Of a DNA stretch of 64,000 bases, positions 43,503 through 52,400 are shown piece by piece (positions within the stretch are counted from its first letter, which is position 1; each line of letters begins with the position of its first letter). The position numbers and the translations under genes were made by a program. Under the pieces are notes generated by a model that was given only the letters and a program-made list of their open reading frames with translations, did not search any database and had not been told where the DNA came from. Origin of the DNA: Clostridiales bacterium UBA6114 (GTDB lineage Bacteria > Bacillota > Clostridia > Oscillospirales > Butyricicoccaceae); NCBI GenBank assembly GCA_002423435.1, contig DIWE01000036.1:21574-85573 (forward strand), in the 5' to 3' direction.

Positions 43503-44048
43503 ATGAAACTTCTTTACAGAAGGGATGCGCAAACACCTATGAAAGTGCTGAAAGCGTTTGTGGATTGGGGAGGCAAAGGCCAGTTGTTTATCGGCGTGAT
43601 TGCGATGGCCGGAATCGTATGCGTAATGAGCGCCGGCGTTATAGCGCGGTACGTTTTCAACTCTCCCTTTGACTGGACCGAGGAGCTTGCCACGGTACTG
43701 TTTATCTGGCTGTCCTTTATGGGCACCAGCGTGGCCACGTGGCAGCGCCGCCATGTAAATGTAGACTTTATTGTCGGCATGTTCAAGCCGTCCGTCGCAA
43801 AGATCGCCCGTATAATCTCGATCATTATCGTTTTGATTTTCCTCGTGTTCATGTGTATCGGCTCGTTTGCCCTTTTGCCCAAGGTGCTTATACAGCGCAG
43901 CGTGGCATTGGGCATTCCCCGCTATGTGTCCTACCTGCCGATTACCATTTGCTCGTTTTACATGATATTTGCTTTTTTTCTCGACCTTATCAATACCATT
44001 AAAGATCCTTCCGAGGCCGTTACCAAAAATCTAAACTCCGCCGCGTAA
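43503..44048 (+). CDS. dctQ: TRAP transporter small permease (DctQ family)
   Basis: 181 aa, four helices: FIGVIAMAGIVCVMSAGVIARYVFN, ATVLFIWLSFMGTSVATW, IARIISIIIVLIFLVFMCIGSF, and a last LPITICSFYMIFAFFLDL. RYVFNSPFDWTEELATVLFIWLSFMG is the DctQ signature. Start ATG 43503 is chosen over a TTG at 43485; the ribosome site (AAAGAG) is weak. Confidence 0.9.
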   Translation: MKLLYRRDAQTPMKVLKAFVDWGGKGQLFIGVIAMAGIVCVMSAGVIARYVFNSPFDWTEELATVLFIWLSFMGTSVATWQRRHVNVDFIVGMFKPSVAKIARIISIIIVLIFLVFMCIGSFALLPKVLIQRSVALGIPRYVSYLPITICSFYMIFAFFLDLINTIKDPSEAVTKNLNSAA

Positions 44049-44078
44049 AAATTCATTTCCGGAAAAAGTGGGTGTGCT

Positions 44079-45374
44079 ATGTATACTACGATTGGTATTA
44101 TGGCGGCAATATTTCTGTTGCTTCTTTTCGCGGGCCTGCCCGTGGCATTTTGCCTCGGTATCCCCGGCCTTGTCTACTATCTTATGAACCCGCAGCTCAG
44201 CCTGGCGTTCATTCCGCAGTCGGTAACCTCGCCCCTGTTTAATTTTGTTATGATCGCGCTGCCGGCATTCCTTTTGTCCGGCCGCATGATGAACGGGGCC
44301 GGCATCACAAACCGCCTGTTTGACGCGGCGCTCGCGGTGGTCGGCCGCTTTCGCGGCGGCCTTGCGTACGCCAATATTGTGGCTTCCATGCTCTTCGCCT
44401 CCATGAGCGGCACCGCCGTGGGCGACGCCGGCGGCCTTGGGCAGGTCGAAATGGAAATGATGGACAGAGCGGGCTATAGAAAAGACTTTTCCGCGGGCGT
44501 CACCGCCGCGTCGAGTATTTTGGGGCCGCTGATCCCTCCGAGCGTTGCGATGGTCATTCTCGGCGCCACCTCGGGCATCTCGATCGGCAAGCTCTTTATG
44601 GGCGGCGCGATTCCCGGGCTTATTATGGCCGCCAGTCTGCTCGTTTACATCTTTGTGCGCGCGCATTTTGGCGACGGCAGGACATGGCCGATCAGCAAGG
44701 TGCCGTTAAGCAAGGTCCCCGGCGCGCTGGCGCGCGCTATTTTGCCGATGCTCAGCCCGGTGATCATTATCGGCGGCATCTCTTTCGGCGTCGTCACTCC
44801 GACCGAGGCCGCCGTGCTCGCCATCGACTATGCCATTGTTCTCGGCATCTTTTATAAAGAGCTTACCTTAAAGGGTCTGATCAAGATCCTCGCGGAGACC
44901 GTAGCCACGGTCGGCACTTTCATGTGCATTGTGGCCTTCGCCGGTTTCTTTACCTGGATCGTGACAAAGGAAGGCCTGCCGCAGCTGATTTTCTCCGTGC
45001 TCTCGCCCGTTGTCAATTATAGCGCAACCCTTGCCATGCTGATCATCTGTGTCGCGCTTTTTGTCGTCGGCTGCTTTATCGACACTACGGCCGCCATTTT
45101 GCTTGTCACGCCTATCCTCATGCCCATCGTCAACCAGATGGGCCTTGATCCCATCCATTTTGGCGTTGTCGTGGTTGTAGCGCTCATGACCGGCATTATC
45201 ACTCCACCTTTCGGTATCTGCCTCTTTGTAATGGCCGATGTGGCCAAGCTGCCCGTCTCGGCCGTGACAAAGGAAAGCGTGCGCTATTTGCCCGCGATGT
45301 TTATCACGACTCTTCTGGTAGTGCTGTTCCCGGCGCTCGCCACCTGGCTGCCCAGACTCCTGTTTGGTTCATAG
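44079..45374 (+). CDS. dctM: TRAP transporter large permease (DctM family)
   Basis: 431 aa with about 12 helices. It has the family's PAFLLSGRMMNGAGITNRLFDAA, FASMSGTAVGDAGGLGQVEMEMM, SSILGPLIPPSVAMVILG, GVVTPTEAAVLAIDYA, DTTAAILLVTPILMPI and GIITPPFGICLFVMADVAK. It carries the ion-coupled transport path. It ends 55 bp before the activase start. Confidence 0.95.
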   Translation: MYTTIGIMAAIFLLLLFAGLPVAFCLGIPGLVYYLMNPQLSLAFIPQSVTSPLFNFVMIALPAFLLSGRMMNGAGITNRLFDAALAVVGRFRGGLAYANIVASMLFASMSGTAVGDAGGLGQVEMEMMDRAGYRKDFSAGVTAASSILGPLIPPSVAMVILGATSGISIGKLFMGGAIPGLIMAASLLVYIFVRAHFGDGRTWPISKVPLSKVPGALARAILPMLSPVIIIGGISFGVVTPTEAAVLAIDYAIVLGIFYKELTLKGLIKILAETVATVGTFMCIVAFAGFFTWIVTKEGLPQLIFSVLSPVVNYSATLAMLIICVALFVVGCFIDTTAAILLVTPILMPIVNQMGLDPIHFGVVVVVALMTGIITPPFGICLFVMADVAKLPVSAVTKESVRYLPAMFITTLLVVLFPALATWLPRLLFGS

Positions 45375-45429
45375 GACGGCTTCTTGCCCGGCGGAGGGCC
45401 GAACTCTTGAAATTGGTGGTGCACTAGTT

Positions 45430-46326
45430 TTGACATTAACGGGAAATATTTTCAAGATCCAGCGCTTCTCCCTGCACGACGGGCCCGGCATCCGTACAAC
45501 CGTTTTTTTAAAAGGATGTCCCTTGCGCTGCGGGTGGTGCTGCAACCCGGAAAGCCAACGCTCCGGCGCCGATCTGTTTTTTTACCGGCGCTTATGCATC
45601 GGCTGCGGCGCCTGCGTAGCGGCCTGCCCCGAGGGGGCTATAAATGAGACTACCTTTGAGATAGACCGCGGCCGGTGTATCGGCTGCGGTGCCTGTGCCG
45701 AAAGCTGCCTGATGGGCGCGAAGGAGCTGGCGGGCCGACATATGACCGTTGACGAGGTGATGGCAGTCGCACGCCGCGACGCCGTGTTCTATAAAAATTC
45801 CGGCGGCGGCGTGACCCTCTGCGGAGGGGAGCCCATGGTCCAGAAGGATTTCGCGATCGCGCTGCTTGATGCCCTGAGAGCGGAGGGCATCCGCTCCGCA
45901 ATGGAGTCGAGCGCTTGTGCCGGCCGCCGGGATCTTCTAGAAATTGCCGGACACTGCGATCTTATTCTGTTTGACTTAAAGACTCTCAGCGAGGCAAAGG
46001 GCAAAGAGCTGGGCATCGACGTCGGCGGCGTTTTGGAAACGCTTTCGTCCCTTTTGGACGCCGGCGTACAGGTGGTGCTGCGTTACGCCGTCATCCCCGG
46101 CTTCAACGACTCGGCCGAGGACAGGGCTGCCTTTCTAAAAACGGCAAAGCGTTTGAACATCAGGAATGTGAACCTGTTGCCCTTTCATCGTCTGGGCGAC
46201 GGTAAATACATTGCGCTCGGCCGGAAGTATGCCTATGCGGACGTCGTCACGATGCAAAAAAGCGAGCTTTTCGGCCTGCGCGAGCAGTTTGAGCGCGAGG
46301 GCGTCTCCACCGTTATCGAAGCCTAA
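45430..46326 (+). CDS. Glycyl-radical enzyme activating enzyme (radical SAM)
   Basis: 298 aa. The radical-SAM cluster motif is GCPLRCGWCCNPE (Cys30, Cys34, Cys37). An inserted ferredoxin domain has CIGCGACVAACPEGA and CIGCGACAESCLMGA, as in activases of the glycerol-dehydratase/choline-lyase class. SAM-binding GGGVTLCGGEP and the RYAVIPGFND segment follow. The start is a TTG at 45430 with GGTGGT about 9 nt upstream; a longer TTG frame begins at 45364 inside dctM. It installs the Gly763 radical on the enzyme encoded next. Confidence 0.92.
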   Translation: MTLTGNIFKIQRFSLHDGPGIRTTVFLKGCPLRCGWCCNPESQRSGADLFFYRRLCIGCGACVAACPEGAINETTFEIDRGRCIGCGACAESCLMGAKELAGRHMTVDEVMAVARRDAVFYKNSGGGVTLCGGEPMVQKDFAIALLDALRAEGIRSAMESSACAGRRDLLEIAGHCDLILFDLKTLSEAKGKELGIDVGGVLETLSSLLDAGVQVVLRYAVIPGFNDSAEDRAAFLKTAKRLNIRNVNLLPFHRLGDGKYIALGRKYAYADVVTMQKSELFGLREQFEREGVSTVIEA

Positions 46327-46417
46327 AAGGGGACGGGCGGCATTGTAATCAAGGGGACCCGGGCCGTTTTCCGGCCGGAATCCCCCCTGGTATTAAACAT
46401 CTTTTTGGAAAGGACGG

Positions 46418-46553
46418 CTCGTGTGAAAAATCACGCGAACCATAGATCAAAGGCGTGCCGCTCGCCTTAAAGCGGCAACCGCGGCACATGCCAAAAACCT
46501 CCATTCGCTTACGAGGTTTTGGGTGGATTATTTGTGCGCGGGGCGAACGGAGG
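46418..46553 (+). repeat. 132-bp repeat, copy C (upstream of the glycyl radical enzyme)
   Basis: Same element as 37419-37682 in sense orientation. The core from AAAGGCGTGCCGC to GCACATGCCA is identical over 45 bases to copy A. It ends GGCGAACGGAGG, and this GGAGG is the ribosome site of the glycyl radical enzyme at spacing 5. A 15-codon frame (46423-46470, GTG start, AAAGGA upstream) opens with the same Lys-Asn-His-Ala-Asn residues found at the end of PadR. A second frame (46488-46568) overlaps the enzyme start. Confidence 0.85.
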
Positions 46554-46558
46554 TTTTT

Positions 46559-48919
46559 ATGGCAGTAGAGCGTACCGCCCGCATTGAGCGCCTGATCGAG
46601 GATACGATCAATTACCGGCCCAAGCTGTGCAAGGAGCGGGCCTTGCTGTACGACGAGGCGTGGGACAAATATGAGGACCAGCCGTATATCATCCGGCGCG
46701 CCAGAGCCCTCGAGAATATTCTTGATAAAATGTCCCTTTACATCCGTGAAGACGAACTGATCGTGGGAAATCAGGGCAGCGAACCCCGCAGCGCGCCTGT
46801 CTACCCGGAGGTGGCCACCAGGTGGCTGTTAAATGACCTCGACACCATTACAGACCGCAAATACAGCCCTTTTTATGTCGACCCCGCCGACCGCGACGAC
46901 ATCTACAGAGTGCTTAAGAAGTGGGAGGGGCGAAGCGTCAACGACCGTATCCTCGCCGTTCTGCCGCAGGACATCAGGGATGCCCAAAAAACCCAGGTCA
47001 TCCTGCACTCCGCCATGAGCAGCGGCATCGGGCATATGGTGATTAAAAACTGGGACGCCATCGAAAACGGCCTATCGATGCGCATCGGGGAGATCGAGGC
47101 GGCGCGCAACGCGCTCACCTTCAACGACCCCGAAGGGCCGGACAGGATCATGTTCTGCGAGGCGGGCCTGATTGTGATGCGCGCGGCGATCCGCTACGCA
47201 AACCGCTACGCCGCCCTGGCCGAAAAGCAGGCCGGCTCCGCCGGGGATGAAAAGCGCAAAAAGGAGCTTTTGAACATCGCCGCCGTCTGCCGCCGCGTGC
47301 CCGAGCACGGCGCACGCACCTTCCAGGAGGCGCTCCAGTCGATGTTCTTCATCCAGGTGATCCTGAACATTGAAACCAACGGCCACAGCATTTCCCCCGG
47401 CCGCCTTGACCAATATATTTACCCCTATTACGAGGCTGATATCCGGCACGGCGTGCCGCAGGAGGATTTGCAGGAGATTCTCGACGCGCTGTGGGTGAAG
47501 TTTAACCACCTGAACAAGGTTCGCGATTTGCAGGGCTCGAAAAGCTTCGACGGGTATCCGATGTTCCAGAACGTGCTCATCGGCGGCGTGACGCCGGAGG
47601 GCAAGTGTGCCGTAAACGCGCTTTCCTACATGTGCCTGCGCGCCACCGAGCACACCCGCATGCCTCAGCCGTCGCTGTCGGTGCGCCTGTCCAAAACCGA
47701 GGACGACGAGTTTCTCCGCGCGCTCTCGGAGGTGGCCCGGCTCGGGCTCGGCATGCCTTCCTTTTTCAACGACGAGGTGCTGATCCCGACGCTGCGCCAC
47801 ATGGGGTACACCGCCGAGGAGGCCGTCAGCTACGCCGAGGTGGGCTGCGTGGAGCCGACGCTGCCCGGCACGACCCAGGGCTTTTACAACGCGGGCTACG
47901 TCTGCTTTGCAAAGTGCCTTGAAATCGCGCTGCACAACGGCGTCGACCCGATCACCGGCATGGACATCGGCCCGCACACGGGCGGGCTTGAGGGATTTAA
48001 GACCTTTGAAGACCTGATGCAGGCATATTTCGCGCAGTTCGATTATTTCAGCAAAAAGCTTGCCGCGGGAGCGAATATCATCGAAACCGCGCAGCGCGAC
48101 CTGACTCCGAGCGCTTTTGCCTCCTTTTTCAACGAGGACTGCCTCAAAACCGGAAAAACCTTTGAAGCGGGCGGCTGCCGCTATAATTTCAGCGCCGTAA
48201 ACGGCGTCGGCATGATCAACGCCGGCGACGCGCTGGCCGCGATCAAAAAGATGGTTTACGACGAAAGGCGCATGAGCCTGCGCGAGATGATCGATATTTT
48301 AGACGACCCGGAAAGGGCGGAAAGTCTGATCCCGATCCTGCGCACCTATCCGCCCAAATACGGCAACGACGACGACTATGTCGACGGGATCGTCGTGCGC
48401 CTGTCCGAGCGCTATTTCGACTTTTTCGAAAAGCAGCGCAATGTGCGCGGCGGCAGCTTCATTGCGGGCTTCCAAAGCATATCGACGCACATTTCCTTTG
48501 CCGAGACTGTGGGCAACATGCCCGACGGTAAGCGCTTCGGCGAGGTGCTGGCCGACGGCGGGGTGTCGGCGGCGCAGGGCCGCGACACAAACGGCGTCAC
48601 CGCGCTGATGAGGTCCGTGTCCAAGATCGACCAGACGCGCTGCACCAACGGCACGCTCTTCAACATAAAGCTGAACCCGAGCGTCGTGGAGGGCGAACAC
48701 GGTCTCAACGTGCTGGTTTCGCTTATGAAGTCCATGATGGACATGGGTATCGGCCACATGCAGTTTAATGTCGTCGACAAGGCGACCCTTCTCGACGCCC
48801 AGGAGCACCCCGAGCGCTACCGCCATCTGGTGGTGCGCGTAGCCGGCTTCTCGGTTTACTTCACGGCGATCTGCAGGGAATTGCAGGAGGACATCATCTC
48901 CCGCACGGAGCACGCGTAG
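46559..48919 (+). CDS. Glycyl radical enzyme of the glycerol/propanediol dehydratase-like clade, substrate unknown
   Basis: 786 aa. Thiyl cysteine and acid: VGCVEPTLPG with Cys430 and Glu432. Radical loop near the C-terminus: RVAGFSVYF with Gly763. GIGHMVIKNWD (His159) and NGHSISPGRLDQY (His276, Ser277) line up with substrate residues of B12-independent glycerol dehydratase, and length and spacing match that enzyme (about 787 aa). Its active-site Asp, 14 residues after the Cys, is Asn444 here. Chemistry is therefore likely radical C-O (or C-S) cleavage of a small polar molecule. Start ATG 46559 is set by the repeat-borne GGAGG. No microcompartment shell gene is nearby. Confidence 0.9.
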   Translation: MAVERTARIERLIEDTINYRPKLCKERALLYDEAWDKYEDQPYIIRRARALENILDKMSLYIREDELIVGNQGSEPRSAPVYPEVATRWLLNDLDTITDRKYSPFYVDPADRDDIYRVLKKWEGRSVNDRILAVLPQDIRDAQKTQVILHSAMSSGIGHMVIKNWDAIENGLSMRIGEIEAARNALTFNDPEGPDRIMFCEAGLIVMRAAIRYANRYAALAEKQAGSAGDEKRKKELLNIAAVCRRVPEHGARTFQEALQSMFFIQVILNIETNGHSISPGRLDQYIYPYYEADIRHGVPQEDLQEILDALWVKFNHLNKVRDLQGSKSFDGYPMFQNVLIGGVTPEGKCAVNALSYMCLRATEHTRMPQPSLSVRLSKTEDDEFLRALSEVARLGLGMPSFFNDEVLIPTLRHMGYTAEEAVSYAEVGCVEPTLPGTTQGFYNAGYVCFAKCLEIALHNGVDPITGMDIGPHTGGLEGFKTFEDLMQAYFAQFDYFSKKLAAGANIIETAQRDLTPSAFASFFNEDCLKTGKTFEAGGCRYNFSAVNGVGMINAGDALAAIKKMVYDERRMSLREMIDILDDPERAESLIPILRTYPPKYGNDDDYVDGIVVRLSERYFDFFEKQRNVRGGSFIAGFQSISTHISFAETVGNMPDGKRFGEVLADGGVSAAQGRDTNGVTALMRSVSKIDQTRCTNGTLFNIKLNPSVVEGEHGLNVLVSLMKSMMDMGIGHMQFNVVDKATLLDAQEHPERYRHLVVRVAGFSVYFTAICRELQEDIISRTEHA

Positions 48920-48975
48920 GAACTCTTTTTTTCGACGGTTTTCAAGTAAGCTATACAGACGAAGGGAGCATAGCT

Positions 48976-49857
48976 ATGGCAGAGAAAATCAAAGCGGCGA
49001 TCCTCGGCTCGGGCAACATCGGCACCGACCTGATGATGAAGATATTAAAGCGCGGCAAAAACCTCAAAATGGGGCTGCTCGCCGGCATCGACCCGAGCTC
49101 GGAGGGACTCAGGCGCGCGAGAGAAATGGGCGTTTTGGCCTCGGACAAAAGCATCGAGGCCGTGCTGGCCGACGACGATATCAAAATCGTGTTCGACGCC
49201 ACCAGCGCCCATATGCACGAAAAGCACGCGCCCATGCTCAAGGCGGCAGGCAAAATCGCAATCGATTTAACCCCCGCGGCCGTCGGCAATTACGTTGTCC
49301 CGGTCATCAACTTAAACGACATCCTGAAAGAGGGTATAAGCGGCCTAAACGTCAATATGATCACCTGCGGCGGCCAGGCGACGATCCCGATCGTATATGC
49401 GATCAGCCGCGTGGTGCGCACCCCCTATGCCGAAATCGTGGCGACGATCGCAAGCAAGAGCGCCGGTCCCGGCACCCGGTTGAATATCGACGAATTTACC
49501 GTGACCACCGCAGACGGCGTTGTGAAGCTGGGCGGCGCCGAAAAGGGAAAGGCGATCATTCTCTTAAACCCCGCCGAGCCGCCGATGCTGATGAACTGCA
49601 CCATTTATGCCCGCTGCGAAAGCTACCCCGAAAAGGAAATTACCGACAGCGTAAATCAGATAGTGGCCGAAATCCAAAAGTATGTGCCCGGTTACCGCCT
49701 CAAGGTTCCGCCGCAGTTCCTGGGCGACCGCGTATGCGTCATCGTGCAGGTGGAGGGCGCGGGCGATTTTCTGCCCGTATATGCCGGCAACCTGGACGTT
49801 ATGACGAGCGCCGCCTATTCCGTCGGGGAGCTCATCGCCGGGAAGCTTTTATCTTAA
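48976..49857 (+). CDS. mhpF: Acetaldehyde dehydrogenase (CoA-acylating), MhpF/DmpF type
   Basis: 293 aa. Catalytic Cys131 in NMITCGGQATIPIV, Rossmann ILGSGNIGTDLM, SAGPGTRLNIDEFT, GKAIILLNPAEPP and GNLDVMTSAA are all conserved. It oxidises acetaldehyde (or propanal) to the acyl-CoA with NAD. In known systems it forms a channelling complex with the aldolase encoded next, so the aldehyde need not leave the complex. GGGAG lies before the ATG; 56 bp after the glycyl radical enzyme. Confidence 0.93.
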   Translation: MAEKIKAAILGSGNIGTDLMMKILKRGKNLKMGLLAGIDPSSEGLRRAREMGVLASDKSIEAVLADDDIKIVFDATSAHMHEKHAPMLKAAGKIAIDLTPAAVGNYVVPVINLNDILKEGISGLNVNMITCGGQATIPIVYAISRVVRTPYAEIVATIASKSAGPGTRLNIDEFTVTTADGVVKLGGAEKGKAIILLNPAEPPMLMNCTIYARCESYPEKEITDSVNQIVAEIQKYVPGYRLKVPPQFLGDRVCVIVQVEGAGDFLPVYAGNLDVMTSAAYSVGELIAGKLLS

Positions 49858-49873
49858 GGAGGTACGCAGACCG

Positions 49874-50914
49874 ATGACGACAAAAATAAAGATTCTGGAC
49901 ATGTCTCTTCGCGACGGCTCCCACGCGATGAGCCATCAGTTTACACCGGCGCAGATGGCGGAGATCGCAAAGCGGCTGGACGAAGCCGGCGTCGACGAGA
50001 TTGAGGTCGGCCACGGCAACGGCCTTTCAGGAAACTCCTTTCAGTACGGCTTTGCCCATTCGGAAGACCGTGAGTACTTCTGCGAGGTCGCGAAGGTACT
50101 GAAAAACGCGAAGCTCACCGTACTGCTCATCCCGGGAATCGGCACGCGCGAGGAGCTGCATGTGGCTAAGGAGTGCGGCGTCAAAATCGCGCGCATCTCG
50201 GCCGTCATCACTGAGGCCGATATCACTCGGCAGCATATCGAAATGGCCAAGAGCATGGGCTTTGAGACCCACGGCAATCTCGCCCAGGCCCTGCCGCTGC
50301 CCGTCGAAGACACCGTGCGCCAGGCGAAGCTGATGGAAAGCTACGGCGCCGACACCGTCACCATCGTCGACGGCTCGGGCTACATGCTGCCGAAGGAGGT
50401 AAGCGAACGCTACAAGGCGATGAGAGAGGCGCTGAAGGTGCCCATCGGGTTCCACGGGCACAACAACATGCAGCTCGCCCTGGCCAATTCAATCGCCGCG
50501 ATCGAGGCGGGCGCCACCCATATCGACACCTGTTTAAAGGGGTTCGGCGCCGGGGCGGGCAACACGCCGACGGAGCTTCTTGTCGCCGCGCTCGACCGCA
50601 TGGGCATGCCGACGGGCATCGATATTTTTGAGCTCCTGGCCGCGGGCGACGAGGCGCTGCGCCCCATCATGCCGAGCCCGATGGAGCTTACAAGCGACTG
50701 CCTGATGCTGGGCTACGCGGGCGTTTACTCCACCTTCCGCCTGTTTGCGCAGCGTGCCGCGAAGCAGTACGGCGTCGACGTATGCCGCGTGATTGCGGAG
50801 GTAGGGCGGCGTTTCTGCACGGAAGGGCAGGAGGACTTGTGCATCGATGTCGCCTACGACCTCGCCATGCAGAAGAAAGCCGGACAAGCCGGAAAACTGC
50901 AGGAAGCAAATTAA
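49874..50914 (+). CDS. mhpE: 4-hydroxy-2-oxovalerate aldolase, MhpE/DmpG type
   Basis: 346 aa, a divalent-metal pyruvate aldolase of the HMGL-like barrel. LDMSLRDGSHAMSHQF (metal Asp and catalytic Arg), VGHGNGLSGNSFQYGF, FHGHNNMQLALAN with metal histidines, and GFGAGAGNTPTELLVA. It cleaves 4-hydroxy-2-oxoacids to pyruvate and an aldehyde passed to the acylating dehydrogenase. Substitutions from the usual DTTLRDG (Thr to Met-Ser) and GHGDGL (Asp to Asn) may reflect a different substrate. AAGGAGG precedes the ATG. Confidence 0.92.
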   Translation: MTTKIKILDMSLRDGSHAMSHQFTPAQMAEIAKRLDEAGVDEIEVGHGNGLSGNSFQYGFAHSEDREYFCEVAKVLKNAKLTVLLIPGIGTREELHVAKECGVKIARISAVITEADITRQHIEMAKSMGFETHGNLAQALPLPVEDTVRQAKLMESYGADTVTIVDGSGYMLPKEVSERYKAMREALKVPIGFHGHNNMQLALANSIAAIEAGATHIDTCLKGFGAGAGNTPTELLVAALDRMGMPTGIDIFELLAAGDEALRPIMPSPMELTSDCLMLGYAGVYSTFRLFAQRAAKQYGVDVCRVIAEVGRRFCTEGQEDLCIDVAYDLAMQKKAGQAGKLQEAN

Positions 50915-51083
50915 TTCTTTGCCCCGCCGCGGCTTTCACGCCTGATACGGCATTGCCCGAGCCGTCGCCCTAGCCGGGGAACGGGATATTTGATATATTC
51001 GGCCTGCAGGGCTTTGCGCCGCGGGCCGTTTCTCTCGGCTTATATTGTTAAAGCCAAAACAATGTTGCAAAGTGAGTAACGCA

Positions 51084-52400
51084 ATGATAAAGCTGCTGAT
51101 TATCGCCGATGATTTTACGGGCGCGCTTGATACAGGCGTGCAGTTTGCCCAAAAGGGAGTGCCGACACTTGTCACCACTGCCGACTGGCTGCGCCTTGAC
51201 GACGTCAATGAGACGATCGAGGTGCTGGTCGTCGATATCGAGTCGCGCCATATCCCGGCGGAGGATGCGTATAGGCTCGTATACGGCCTTGTAAAAGCGG
51301 CTGTCGGGAAGGGCGTAACGCATTTTTACAAAAAAACCGATTCCACCCTGCGTGGAAACATCGGAAGCGAGCTTACGGGGCTGATGAACGCGTGCGGCGC
51401 GGATTGGCTCGCATTTATTCCGGCTTTCCCCAAAGGCCTGCGCACCACAAAGGACGGCGTTCAGTATGTAGACGGCGTCGAGCTTGCCGACACCGTGTTC
51501 GCTCGCGACCCGTTCGAGCCGGTAAAGCACAGCAGCGTATCCCGGATTATCCGCGAGCAGACGGATGTTGCCACCGAGAGCGTGCACGTCGGCGCTTACG
51601 AGCCCGGAGCAAGGGCCAAGGGGCAAAAATGCATCCGCATATTCGACGCCGTAACCGACGGGGACCTGTGGAGCCTGGGTCAAAAGCTGAAAGCGGACGG
51701 GCGCCTGCGCGTTTTGGGGGGGTGCGCGGGCTTTGCCGAAATGCTGCCGGAGCTTCTGAAGCTTCGCAGGACGGAGCTTGCCTGGACGGGAAACGACGAC
51801 AACGCGCTGATTGTGACCGGCAGCGTAAACCAGATCACGATCGATCAAATGAACCGAGCGGGTGGTTTTGGCTATACGTCAGTAACGCTCTCGCCCGAGC
51901 AGAAGCTGACCTGCGGCTATGCCGAAACGCCCGAGTGCGGGGCTTTTGTACAAAAGGTGGTCGAGGAGCTTAAGCGAAGCGGGCGCGTGATGCTCCGTTC
52001 CGTGTCCTCGCTCGGCCAGGTCGCGGATACCGACCGGTTTGCCGGCGAGCACGGCATACCGCAGGAGAGCATGCGCGACCTGATCGCAGAGAACATCGGC
52101 GCGATCACGGCCCGAATCCTCGAAAAAGCCGTGGTTTCCAATCTTGTGGTTTCCGGAGGGGACACCCTCTACAGCATCATGAAGCGCCTGCAGTGCGAGG
52201 GTTTGGTTCCCGTGCGGGAGGTCGCCTCCGGCGTGGTTGCGGCCAAGATCATTTCCAAAGCCCACGACTTTTCCATCATCACAAAATCCGGAGGTCTCGG
52301 CGAAGGCGCTGTGATCGGGGCGATCACCGAGTTTATCTTCCGGAAAAAGACAGCGGAGGGAGCGAAAAACCGGAATGAGTATGGACAATTTAACGTTTAA
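51084..52400 (+). CDS. Four-carbon acid sugar kinase family protein (DUF1537/OtnK-like)
   Basis: 438 aa. N-terminal substrate domain: IADDFTGALDTGVQFAQKG (family hallmark), FYKKTDSTLRGNIGSEL, IPAFPKGLRTTKDGVQYV, DTVFARDPFEPVKHS. C-terminal nucleotide-binding domain: IVTGSVNQITIDQM, VVSGGDTLYSIMKRL and IITKSGGLGEGAVIG. Known members phosphorylate threonate, erythronate or 3-oxo-tetronates. Such a step is not expected in a simple acetaldehyde pathway. Start ATG 51084 has only a weak site. It overlaps the alcohol dehydrogenase by 26 bp, so the two are translationally linked. Confidence 0.87.
   Translation: MIKLLIIADDFTGALDTGVQFAQKGVPTLVTTADWLRLDDVNETIEVLVVDIESRHIPAEDAYRLVYGLVKAAVGKGVTHFYKKTDSTLRGNIGSELTGLMNACGADWLAFIPAFPKGLRTTKDGVQYVDGVELADTVFARDPFEPVKHSSVSRIIREQTDVATESVHVGAYEPGARAKGQKCIRIFDAVTDGDLWSLGQKLKADGRLRVLGGCAGFAEMLPELLKLRRTELAWTGNDDNALIVTGSVNQITIDQMNRAGGFGYTSVTLSPEQKLTCGYAETPECGAFVQKVVEELKRSGRVMLRSVSSLGQVADTDRFAGEHGIPQESMRDLIAENIGAITARILEKAVVSNLVVSGGDTLYSIMKRLQCEGLVPVREVASGVVAAKIISKAHDFSIITKSGGLGEGAVIGAITEFIFRKKTAEGAKNRNEYGQFNV

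Noticed and set aside
47072..47977. 301-codon minus-strand frame
   Set aside because: Antisense shadow of the glycyl radical enzyme.
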